A stretch of DNA of 64,000 nucleotides from the NCBI RefSeq assembly GCF_003703975.1, contig NZ_QTJY01000019.1:59006-123005 (forward strand), written 5' to 3'. The translations under genes were made by a program, and so were the position numbers. Shown piece by piece: positions 16,385-24,361 of the stretch. Under the pieces are notes generated by a model. The model saw nothing but the letters and a program-made list of their open reading frames with translations, was not told the origin of the DNA and made no database searches. Position 1 is the stretch's first letter, and the number at the start of each line of letters is the position of its first letter. The stretch comes from Larkinella soli (lineage in GTDB: Bacteria > Bacteroidota > Bacteroidia > Cytophagales > Spirosomataceae).

Positions 16385-18160
16385 ATGCATATTCTGTGGA
16401 CGTATCTCAAACCGCACGGCGGCAAGGTGGCCCTCGCGCTGGGGCTGGCCGGCCTCAGCCAGGTGCTGACCATGATCGACCCGGTCATCTTCGGGAAGAT
16501 CATCGACGACTATGCCACTACCCCCGGCAACCGGACCGAACGCGAACTGGTACAGGGCGTGCTGTTCTGGCTGGGTGTGGCGGCTGCGATAGCCACGGCC
16601 GCCCGGGCCGCCAAATCGCTTCAGGAATACGTCATGCGGCAGGTCGTACAGCGGTTCGGGACGCAGGTGTTCGACGAAGGGCTCAAACAGACGCTCCGGC
16701 TTTCGTTCCAGGAGTTCGAGGAACAGCGCAGCGGAGAAACCGTCGCCCTGCTTCAGAAAGTCCGGACAGATACCGAAAAGTTCATCAACGCTTTCATCAA
16801 CGTCCTGTTCTCGTCGCTGGTCGGGATGGGTTTTCTGGTCTGGTACGCCATCACCACCCACTGGGCCCTGGTACCGGTCTTCTTCATCGGCATCCTGCTG
16901 CTGGGCGGTCTGACGGGCCTCCTGAGCAAGAAGATCAAAACCGTACAGCGGGCAGTCAACCGCGAAACCGTGCGGCTTTCGGGAGCCATTACCGAATCAC
17001 TGCGCAACATCGAACTGGTCAAAAGCCTGGGCCTGACGTTCCCGGAAATCCGGCGGCTGAAACAATACACCCAGCGCATCTACGACCTGGAAATGGAGAA
17101 AACCAAACAGGTCCGGACGCTCTCGTTCGCGCAGGGAACGACCCTGAACCTGCTCCGCCAGTCCATCCTGTTCGCGCTGCTGTGGCTTATTTTCCGGGAT
17201 GTGCTGACCACCGGCGAACTCATCTCGATGCAGTTCATCACCACCGCCATTTTCGGGCCGCTCCAGGACCTCGGCACCATCATCCTCTCCTACCGTGAGG
17301 CCGAATCCTCGCTCCGGCTGTTCGACAACTTGATGCAGAAACCCGTCGAACGCCGTCCGGACGACGCCGTCGACTTCGGGGTTCTCGACTACCTGCGCTT
17401 CGACCGGGTGGTGTTCCGGCACCAGACCGCCCGGCAGAACGCCATCGACGGTATTTCGTTCGAGGTCCGGATGGGCGAAACCGTCGCCTTCGTCGGGCCG
17501 TCGGGTTCGGGCAAGTCCACGCTGGTCAAGCTGCTGCTCGGACTGTATAAACCGGTATCGGGGGAGATTTATTTCAACGACGTACCGGCCAGCCGCATCC
17601 GGTATAACCCGATGCGCCGGCAGATCGGTTTCGTCACGCAGGATACGCAGTTGTTTGCGGGCACCATCCGCGACAATCTGCTCTTCGTCAAGCCCGATGC
17701 CACCGAAGCCGAACTCTACGAGGCCCTCCACAAAGCCTCCTGCGACGCCCTGATCGCCCGCTCGGAAAAAGGCATCGACACGGTCCTGGGCGAGGGCGGC
17801 ATGAAACTGTCGGGCGGGGAGAAACAGCGCATTTCCATCGCCCGGGCGCTCGTGCGTCACCCCCGGCTGCTGATCTTCGACGAGGCCACCTCCGCCCTCG
17901 ACTCCCTGACCGAAGAAGTCATTTCCGACACCGTCCGCAGCATCTCCTCCCGTCGGGAGCAGATTACCATCCTGATCGCCCACCGGCTGTCGACGATCAT
18001 GCACGCCGATACGATTATCGTGCTGGAAAAAGGAAAAATCGCCGAAACCGGTACCCACGACGAACTGCTGGAGCAGAAAGGGCTCTACTACGCCATGTGG
18101 AGACAGCAGATCGGCGAACGCCGGGAGGAGCCGGACGGGGTGCCGACAGTTCAACGGTAA
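16385..18160 (+). CDS. ABC exporter, fused membrane and ATPase domains
   Basis: This is a 591-residue half-transporter that should work as a homodimer. Six membrane helices occupy about residues 1-300. The nucleotide-binding domain has Walker A GPSGSGKST (near residue 375), signature LSGGEKQRISIARAL, Walker B LLIFDEATSALD, and the switch histidine in LIAHRLSTI. It belongs to the MsbA/multidrug/lipid exporter class. No neighbouring gene shows the substrate. It stands alone, converging on the Nudix regulator gene. Confidence 0.9.
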   Translation: MHILWTYLKPHGGKVALALGLAGLSQVLTMIDPVIFGKIIDDYATTPGNRTERELVQGVLFWLGVAAAIATAARAAKSLQEYVMRQVVQRFGTQVFDEGLKQTLRLSFQEFEEQRSGETVALLQKVRTDTEKFINAFINVLFSSLVGMGFLVWYAITTHWALVPVFFIGILLLGGLTGLLSKKIKTVQRAVNRETVRLSGAITESLRNIELVKSLGLTFPEIRRLKQYTQRIYDLEMEKTKQVRTLSFAQGTTLNLLRQSILFALLWLIFRDVLTTGELISMQFITTAIFGPLQDLGTIILSYREAESSLRLFDNLMQKPVERRPDDAVDFGVLDYLRFDRVVFRHQTARQNAIDGISFEVRMGETVAFVGPSGSGKSTLVKLLLGLYKPVSGEIYFNDVPASRIRYNPMRRQIGFVTQDTQLFAGTIRDNLLFVKPDATEAELYEALHKASCDALIARSEKGIDTVLGEGGMKLSGGEKQRISIARALVRHPRLLIFDEATSALDSLTEEVISDTVRSISSRREQITILIAHRLSTIMHADTIIVLEKGKIAETGTHDELLEQKGLYYAMWRQQIGERREEPDGVPTVQR

Positions 18161-18170
18161 AAGTCCGGGA

Positions 18171-18932
18171 TCAGATGCCCTCCTCCAGCGCCTTCCCGTA
18201 TTTCTCCCTGTCGAAGCGGTACAGGAACGGAGCTTTATGCGCCCCGCCCGTTTTCCGTTCTTCCAGGCGTTCCAGCAGACCGTAGGCCAGCATCTGCTTC
18301 TGAAAATTCCGCCGGTCGAGCGGCTTTCCGAGGATGGTTTCATACAACCGCTGCAGTTCCGGCATCGTAAACTTTTCAGGCAGAAGGTTATAGCCGACGG
18401 GCTGGTAGCTGAGCTGCTGCCGCAGGGTTTTCAGGGCCAGGCGGATCATGTCGTTATGATCGAACAGCAGGGGCGGCACCCCGGCCACTTCCCACCAGCG
18501 GCATTCGTCGGTAAACCGGTCGGGCGTCGGCGTCACCTCCGCGAACTCGACCAGGGCGAAATAACCTACCGACACGTCCCGGCGGAACAGTTCGCCGTGC
18601 AGGTCGGCCGGGATGCCCAGCCGGACGGCGGTTTCCTGCCGGCTGAAATTCTTATACCGTTCTACCTCCCCGAACGTATGAAACTGCTGAAGGTAAATTT
18701 CCCGCAGGCCGGTCCGCTCCTGCAGGCTCCGGTAGGCGGCCGCATCCAGATTTTCGTCGCGGTGAATCCGCCCGCCGGGCAGCGACCAGTCGTCCGAACC
18801 TTTCCAGCGGAGCAGCAGCACCTTCAGCTGCCCGTCGTGAAACCCGAAGATCGTCAGGTCCACCGATACGTGAGACAGGTACTGGTGCAGTTCTTCCTGA
18901 ATGAAGCGTCTGAGTTCGTTTTTGTATTCCAT
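18171..18932 (-). CDS. NrtR-like Nudix-domain transcriptional regulator
   Basis: The 253-residue protein joins a Nudix domain (about residues 20-150) to a C-terminal winged helix (about 165-245; FTMPELQRLYETILGKPL, then NFQKQMLAYGLLERLEE). The Nudix box is degenerate: GGRIHRDENLDAAAYRSLQE keeps the glycines, but the usual R-E-x-x-E-E has become R-S-L-Q-E-R, so hydrolase activity is doubtful. This is typical of the NrtR/AraR group of sugar- or NAD-linked repressors. It is divergent from a sugar-phosphate isomerase-like gene, and a palindrome lies between them, which suggests local control. Confidence 0.85.
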   Translation of the reverse strand: MEYKNELRRFIQEELHQYLSHVSVDLTIFGFHDGQLKVLLLRWKGSDDWSLPGGRIHRDENLDAAAYRSLQERTGLREIYLQQFHTFGEVERYKNFSRQETAVRLGIPADLHGELFRRDVSVGYFALVEFAEVTPTPDRFTDECRWWEVAGVPPLLFDHNDMIRLALKTLRQQLSYQPVGYNLLPEKFTMPELQRLYETILGKPLDRRNFQKQMLAYGLLERLEERKTGGAHKAPFLYRFDREKYGKALEEGI

Positions 18933-18957
18933 CCGGAAATAATAATGAAATTCCTAT

Positions 18958-18974
18958 TGTGTAATGAATACACA
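18958..18974. promoter_or_regulatory. Palindromic operator candidate between NrtR-like and isomerase genes
   Basis: TGTGTA (18958-18963) and TACACA (18969-18974) form a perfect inverted repeat around a 5-base spacer. It is 26 bases from the regulator start and 63 from the isomerase start, in the right place to control both. Binding is inferred from position. Confidence 0.5.
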
Positions 18975-19036
18975 TTAAGAAAAATTTTGTACCATTGTTC
19001 AGCCGGCAAGGCGCTGATCCTTAATCAAACTGACGC

Positions 19037-20062
19037 ATGAACCCATCCCGTCGACAATTTCTAAGCCAGCTGGGGCTGACGGCCGCCGGACTGAGCCTGG
19101 CCGCCGTTCTGCCCGCATCGGCCCGGGCGGCTTCTCCCGCCAAAAAATTCGGCTTCGAGATCTCGCTGGCCGAGTTTTCGTTCGCGCCCGAGCTGATGTC
19201 GGGAAAGATGAAAAATATGGAATTTCCGGCCCGTGCCAAAAAGGAATTTGGTCTGGGCGTCCTGGAATACGTGTCGGGCTTTTTCCAGGAGAAGCATACC
19301 GATGCGGCTTACCTGAAAGAACTGAAACAGCGCTGTGACGACCTGGGCCTGAAAAACCACCTTATCATGGTCGACGGGGCCAACATCGCCGACACGGATG
19401 CCGCCAAACGGCAGAAGGCCGTCGAAGCCCATCACGCCTGGGTGGATGCCGCTAAATTCCTGGGATGCAGCGCCATCCGCGTCAACCTCGGCGACACCAT
19501 GAAAGCCCTGTCCGGCACCCCCGACGATCCGGCCGAAGAAGCCGCCAAAACAGCCGCGGACGGCTACCGCAAACTGCTCGAATACGCGGCCAAATCGAAC
19601 CTGAACGTGATCGTCGAGAACCACTTCGGCAACTCGACCAATCCCGACTGGCTGGTGGGCATCATGAAACAGGTCGATATGCCCAATGCGGGCCTGCTGC
19701 CCGATTTCGGTAACTTCTGCGCGCGTCGTTCCAAACCCGAAGGCAGTGACATCAAGGCCCTGCTGAGTACGAAATGCCTGCAGGAGTACGACCGCTACGA
19801 GGGCGTCCGGAAGATGATGCCCTACGCCAAAGGCATCAGCGCCAAAACCCACCGCTTCGACGCGGCCGGCAACGAGGTGGAAACGGATTTCCGGCGGATG
19901 TTCAAAATCATCAAAGAGGCCGGTTTCAACGGCTACGTCGGCATCGAGTACGAAGGCGGTTTTATGAATATGTACAACAAGGAAGCCGGCTACCTGCCCA
20001 GCGATGAGGGCGTCCGCGCCACCAAAACGCTGCTGGAGCGAGTGCGGGCCGAACTGGTCTGA
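19037..20062 (+). CDS. Tat-exported sugar phosphate isomerase/epimerase-like protein
   Basis: The 341-residue protein has a twin-arginine leader (SRRQFLSQLGLTAAGLSLA, cut near ASARA) and a TIM-barrel AP-endonuclease-2-like domain. Active-site elements are visible: VIVENHFGNSTNP, LLPDFGNFC, ISAKTHRFDAAGNE and GYVGIEYEGG, which supply the Glu, Asp, His and Glu of the family. Family members isomerise or cleave sugars and inositols, often with a metal. The periplasmic form is common in Bacteroidota. It is divergent from the NrtR-like regulator, and the two may respond to the same sugar. The substrate is unknown. Confidence 0.87.
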   Translation: MNPSRRQFLSQLGLTAAGLSLAAVLPASARAASPAKKFGFEISLAEFSFAPELMSGKMKNMEFPARAKKEFGLGVLEYVSGFFQEKHTDAAYLKELKQRCDDLGLKNHLIMVDGANIADTDAAKRQKAVEAHHAWVDAAKFLGCSAIRVNLGDTMKALSGTPDDPAEEAAKTAADGYRKLLEYAAKSNLNVIVENHFGNSTNPDWLVGIMKQVDMPNAGLLPDFGNFCARRSKPEGSDIKALLSTKCLQEYDRYEGVRKMMPYAKGISAKTHRFDAAGNEVETDFRRMFKIIKEAGFNGYVGIEYEGGFMNMYNKEAGYLPSDEGVRATKTLLERVRAELV

Positions 20063-20112
20063 AGTGAATGGTCCGCCCGGCGCTCCGACTTCCCGTAACC
20101 GCTGCCTGCGCT

Positions 20113-22056
20113 CTATTTCGGCCCCTTGCCCAGCAGAAAATCCCGGACCAGCTCCAGCTGGTCGGTGCTCAGAAAATCGGCGCCGGCTTCGCGGAGTTTC
20201 GCCCAGACCACCGGATCTTCCGGACAGGCCCAGAGCCGCAGTTTTTTGCCCTCCGCATGGACCCGCCGGACCAGATCGCTCAGCTTCCGGAACTGTTCCT
20301 CCGGCATCGGCCCCTGGCCCCGCCAACTCAGCTGGTTGCCGTAGGCGTCGCTGACTACCGGCATCCATTCCGAGCTGTAACCCCTGCCCAGATCGGACGG
20401 GCGGCCGTCCAGCCCCGCCAGCCGCTCTTTCGACTTCTTTAAAGCCTCCATTGGGCGGTTTCCGGAGATAAAGACCGTTACGGCCCCCGGCCGACAGCGG
20501 TCGCCCCGGCAGGTGGTCAGCAGCGAACGATACCGTTCGAGGACTTTGGCGAGAACGCGGTAGGTGCTGTCGGCGCCGGTTTTGAAGTCGATCATCAGGT
20601 AAATCGGCTTTTCGTAGTCTTTATAGACCCTTTGGTTACCGTTCCGGCGGATGCGCCCGGCCAGCGGCTTCAGATACAGTTCCTCCAGGGTGTGGGCCGG
20701 GTTGCGGAAGGTCGGGCGGTTATGGGCCACGTAGAGCGTATCTCCCATCTGAAAGACGTCGGCCTCGATGCTCGTAAAGCCGTGGTCCAGGGCATCCCAG
20801 AGCGGGCGCGACTGCTCATAATCGTTGTGGGCGTGGGCGTTCGGCAGCGGAACCACCCCGGCGAGGGGCTCCGGCACCTGCATCCGGGCGATGGGCTGCG
20901 ACCAGGCGGTTTCGACGTCTCCGGCCTGGAACGGGTTGTATTTCGGTTTGGAGGAAATGATTTTGGCCCGCACCAGCAGGTCCGTGTCGGCCATCGTGTA
21001 CTCGGCTTCGGTGCCGTTCACTTCCCGCAGGATTTCGGCTTTCTCCCGGCCCTTCCGGATGCCGATGAACTGAATCCGGTAGCGGACGTCCGGTATGGCC
21101 TTAACGCGCAGGGCGATGCGGTCGGCGGTCCGGGTCAGGCTTTCGAGCGTGACGCCGGAGGTCGAGTAAAACCGCCCGGCTTCCATCGCTTCGATCAGGG
21201 CGCGGGGGGTCAGTTCCGGCGCGTCGACCATCACCCAGGCCCGCCCGGAGTTACTGAATTCCGGCCCGAAGAAGTAATAATGATGGCTGTCGTCGGTGCC
21301 CAGCCCGTACATTAGCGGCCGCCCCTGCTGCAAAAACCGCAGGTTGATTTTGTCCCACATGGCCTCCGTACCCTCCCGGGTGCTGTCGCCGTAGTTGTTC
21401 ACCAGCGGATGCCCGTTGAAAACTTCGAAAAACCGCTCGTACCGGAGCTGCATGAGGTCATCGGCGGTGATGGACCAGTAAAAATTGGGGTGGTTGATGT
21501 GCGGAAACATCGGCTGGCCGGTCTGCCGGCGCTGGGCCACCACGGCGTCGATGTTGTTCTGCATGACCTCCGCGACGCTGTTGCCCGGCAGGGGCCGGAT
21601 CAGGTTTTTGACGTTGGTCACGTTCATGTGGATGGGTTTGCCCTGAAAGCCGGTGGAAACCTCTTCGCTTTTCAGGATCAGAAACTTCCCGGGTTCCTCG
21701 AAATAAGATCGGTATTCGTCCAGCGGCTTCAGCCTCACTCTGAGCGAATCGTTCGGGCCGGTCTGGTACCTGACCCAGTCGGGCCCGAACGTCCGCAGAT
21801 ACCGCTCGAAGGTCCGTCTCCGCTCCGGCGCCCGGGGCACCCTGATCCAGCGGTCGCCTTCCTGCAGGGTGTTGTGGTCCGATAGGCCGACGAAATGGTA
21901 GCCGTTGGCCTTGTACCAGTCCATGATCATTTCGGGGTAGTCGTCGCCGTCGCTCCAGAGCGAGTGGGTGTGCAGATTGCCCTTGTACCAGTGCTGGGCG
22001 GGAGCGGTCTGCGTCAGGAAAACAAGGCAAAGGAGGGTAAGGAAGGCGGGTTTCAT
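20113..22056 (-). CDS. Exported fusion of PHP hydrolase and PLC/GDPD-like (AIM6-type) domains
   Basis: The 647-residue protein starts with a signal peptide (MKPAFLTLLCLVFLTQTAPA). Domain one (about residues 20-340) is PHP: WYKGNLHTHSLWSDGDDYPE, FVGLSDHNTL, then PHINHPNFYWS and GLGTDDSHHY, which supply the metal ligands. Domain two (about residues 400-645) is TIM-barrel-like, with PLPNAHAHNDYEQSRPLWDA, FTSIEADVFQMGDTLYVAHN and LMIDFKTGADS, as in the AIM6/PI-PLC-like relatives of glycerophosphodiesterases. A phosphodiester or phosphoester substrate is likely, perhaps inositol or glycerol phosphates. The two activities could act in series. Confidence 0.84.
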   Translation of the reverse strand: MKPAFLTLLCLVFLTQTAPAQHWYKGNLHTHSLWSDGDDYPEMIMDWYKANGYHFVGLSDHNTLQEGDRWIRVPRAPERRRTFERYLRTFGPDWVRYQTGPNDSLRVRLKPLDEYRSYFEEPGKFLILKSEEVSTGFQGKPIHMNVTNVKNLIRPLPGNSVAEVMQNNIDAVVAQRRQTGQPMFPHINHPNFYWSITADDLMQLRYERFFEVFNGHPLVNNYGDSTREGTEAMWDKINLRFLQQGRPLMYGLGTDDSHHYYFFGPEFSNSGRAWVMVDAPELTPRALIEAMEAGRFYSTSGVTLESLTRTADRIALRVKAIPDVRYRIQFIGIRKGREKAEILREVNGTEAEYTMADTDLLVRAKIISSKPKYNPFQAGDVETAWSQPIARMQVPEPLAGVVPLPNAHAHNDYEQSRPLWDALDHGFTSIEADVFQMGDTLYVAHNRPTFRNPAHTLEELYLKPLAGRIRRNGNQRVYKDYEKPIYLMIDFKTGADSTYRVLAKVLERYRSLLTTCRGDRCRPGAVTVFISGNRPMEALKKSKERLAGLDGRPSDLGRGYSSEWMPVVSDAYGNQLSWRGQGPMPEEQFRKLSDLVRRVHAEGKKLRLWACPEDPVVWAKLREAGADFLSTDQLELVRDFLLGKGPK

Positions 22057-22123
22057 GGCCGTACGGTTTCAATACCGATAAGCCCCAAAGCCCCGGATCA
22101 TACTGTTACCTCCCGCCCGATTT

Positions 22124-22783
22124 TCATTCGTCTTTCGGACTCCCCTTCAGGCCGAGATCCTTCACCCGTTTGCGCACCTTCCGCATGAACGGCCGGCCGG
22201 GGTCGGTTTTGACCGTCAGGTAGTTCGGATCGGTTTCCTTCCAGAGCGGATGGCCGATAAAATCCCTGTATTCGTAATGCCCGATCAGGTAGTCGATGGC
22301 ATAGCGTTCCTTCAGCAGACGAACCAGCTGCGCGTTGGCCCGGACCTGGGCGCGGGTCATCCGGCCGCTGCCGACGTTCTCCACCCCGATGGCGCAATGG
22401 TTCAGCCCGATGCAGTGCCGGGCAAAGAGCGTGTCGGGCATCAGTCGGTAAACCGTGCCGTCGCGGTCCACCAGAAACGGCACCGAGACGTTCAGCGGGC
22501 CGGCGGTCATCAGGTCGGGCCGGGCTCCGGCGAGTGTCGGCCGCTCAAAAGCCCTGAAAGAACCCTCCAGGGTCGGAATGGCGGTCCAGTGCAGTACGAT
22601 CATCCGGGGCCGGATGAAAGGTTCGGACTGCTGAATGTTGTGCCGCTGGGCCATGTAGTCCAGCGAGAGCCGTCTGCGTTCCTCGTCGAAAACGATGGGC
22701 CGGTCGACCATCCGCAGCGCCGGGGCCGCACAGGACCCCAGCACCACGGACAGGCCGATCAGCAGATTCGGAAAATACTTCAT
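22124..22783 (-). CDS. N-acetylmuramoyl-L-alanine amidase-type lipoprotein (Amidase_2)
   Basis: The 219-residue protein starts at the ATG at 22783 with a lipoprotein leader ending in VLGSC (Cys18). An extension to 23032 would run inside the SusD gene and has no leader. The Amidase_2 fold is seen in MIVLHWTAIPTLEG (zinc His), ARHCIGLNHCAIGVENVG and YLIGHYEYRDFIGHP (second His), followed by KTDPG (Cys replaced by Asp, as in amidases). It should cleave the muramyl-peptide amide bond. It begins 8 bases after the SusD stop, so it is probably cotranscribed with SusC and SusD. Confidence 0.85.
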   Translation of the reverse strand: MKYFPNLLIGLSVVLGSCAAPALRMVDRPIVFDEERRRLSLDYMAQRHNIQQSEPFIRPRMIVLHWTAIPTLEGSFRAFERPTLAGARPDLMTAGPLNVSVPFLVDRDGTVYRLMPDTLFARHCIGLNHCAIGVENVGSGRMTRAQVRANAQLVRLLKERYAIDYLIGHYEYRDFIGHPLWKETDPNYLTVKTDPGRPFMRKVRKRVKDLGLKGSPKDE

Positions 22784-22791
22784 CACCGGGC

Positions 22792-24348
22792 TCAGGGTAC
22801 GTTCCACCAAAGGGGCGTTTTCAGGCGCGTTTTCTCGGTGTTGTCCCCGACGTTCGCCGGGTTGCGGTTCTGTTCGTTGGTTTCGTACACCATCGCCTGA
22901 ATCCAGTCTTTCGGATTGGTTGCGTCGAAAATCACCGTATTGAGGTTGGCGGGCCGTTGCAGGCTCGGGCCGTAGATTTCGTTGCTGTAATCCATCCGGC
23001 GCATGTCCACCCAAGTTTCGGGGTTCAGGCACTGGGTGATGTATTTCTGCCGCATGATGTGGCTCAGGCCCCTCGTCAGGGTCTGGAAGTGGGCGGCCAG
23101 CCCGTCGGCCACCTGGGCGGCCCAGTAGGCGTTGATTTCGGCGGCCGATACGCCCAGCTTGCGCATATTGGCCTTTACGCCCTCCTCATAAGCGACCAGC
23201 GCCCCGGCCGCATCGCCTGACCGCAGCCGGGCTTCGGCCTCGATCAGCTTCACTTCCGAGTAGGTGATGAACGGGAACGGCGAGTTGGCCCTGGTGTAGA
23301 AACCGCTGTTGCTGAACCGGCCGTAGTCGTTCTCACTGGTGAACCTGCCGGTGCCGCCCTGCCCGCCGGCCAGTCCGGCACCCGGTTTCAGGCCCCGGTA
23401 TTTGCCGTCGGAAGCGGCCGGCATCATGATGCGGCTGATGCGCGGATCCTGGTATTCGGTTTCCGTCACCGGAAGTTTGGTGAGCATATCCACGAAAAAC
23501 TGCGAGTAGGTGAAATACCGCGGGTCGGTGGCGCTGGTGAAGCCGCCCCAGCTGAACCAGGGGTTCTGGTCAGTCTGCTGGGCGTTGGCGATATACGGAA
23601 ATTCGGCGTCCATCCCGTCCTTGTTGAATCCGTTCGTGCAGGCTTCGATGACCTTTTTCGGATCGTAGAGACCCTGCTTTTTCGCCAGGTGATTCAGATA
23701 CCGCGCCTTCAGCGACCATGCCAGCCGGCGCCACTTGTCGACGTCGCCCTGATACATGATGTCCCCGCCGGCCGCATTCAGCCCGGTGGTATTGGTCGGA
23801 TTGTTGAACAGCGCCACGGCTTCGTCGAGCAGCCGGTCGATGCCCTGGTAGACGGTTTGCTGAGGGTCCATTTTGGGCGTGAGCTTCACCTGCGAAACCC
23901 CGTCGTAGGCTTCCGACATCACGATGGCGCCGTACTGGTCGGTGAGCATCCCGAAGTTGATGGCCTGCAGCACCTTACCCGCGCCCGCCAGATGCGGGGA
24001 GCCTTCCTTCTCGCCCAGCAGGGCCAGGTCCACGCAGTTGGGCAGGGCCCAGGTGTAGGCGTTCTGCCAGAGAAAGTAGGAGGCCGTAAAACGCCAGGTT
24101 TCGGCGTTTCGGTTCGTTCCGGTGGTCAGTTTGGTGACGCCGTACTGCGTGACCCCGGCAATTTCGCGGGCACCCCGCCACATGGCCGCCCCGTTGGTGG
24201 TCGTGATGGCTCCGACCAGCCGGCTGGCGGCCGGCACCTGCGTCGGATTGTTCGGGTCTTTGTTGACGTCCAGATATTCCTGACAGGAAGTTGCGAACAG
24301 GACCGTCGCCAGGAGAGAAAGCCGTATAGTATAACGTATATTTTTCAT
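22792..24348 (-). CDS. SusD/RagB-like nutrient-binding outer-membrane lipoprotein
   Basis: The 518-residue protein has the lipobox FATSC (Cys22) and the SusD opening EYLDVNKDPNNPTQVPAASR. The body is helical with TPR-like units and has RWRRLAWSLKARYLNHLAKK-type text typical of the SusD-like_2 group. It binds oligomers or peptides at the cell surface and acts as a lid on SusC, which is encoded just upstream with 13 bases between them. The ligand is unknown. The downstream amidase suggests a peptidoglycan-derived cargo, but this is inference. Confidence 0.92.
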   Translation of the reverse strand: MKNIRYTIRLSLLATVLFATSCQEYLDVNKDPNNPTQVPAASRLVGAITTTNGAAMWRGAREIAGVTQYGVTKLTTGTNRNAETWRFTASYFLWQNAYTWALPNCVDLALLGEKEGSPHLAGAGKVLQAINFGMLTDQYGAIVMSEAYDGVSQVKLTPKMDPQQTVYQGIDRLLDEAVALFNNPTNTTGLNAAGGDIMYQGDVDKWRRLAWSLKARYLNHLAKKQGLYDPKKVIEACTNGFNKDGMDAEFPYIANAQQTDQNPWFSWGGFTSATDPRYFTYSQFFVDMLTKLPVTETEYQDPRISRIMMPAASDGKYRGLKPGAGLAGGQGGTGRFTSENDYGRFSNSGFYTRANSPFPFITYSEVKLIEAEARLRSGDAAGALVAYEEGVKANMRKLGVSAAEINAYWAAQVADGLAAHFQTLTRGLSHIMRQKYITQCLNPETWVDMRRMDYSNEIYGPSLQRPANLNTVIFDATNPKDWIQAMVYETNEQNRNPANVGDNTEKTRLKTPLWWNVP

Positions 24349-24361
24349 GATGGCAACTTCA

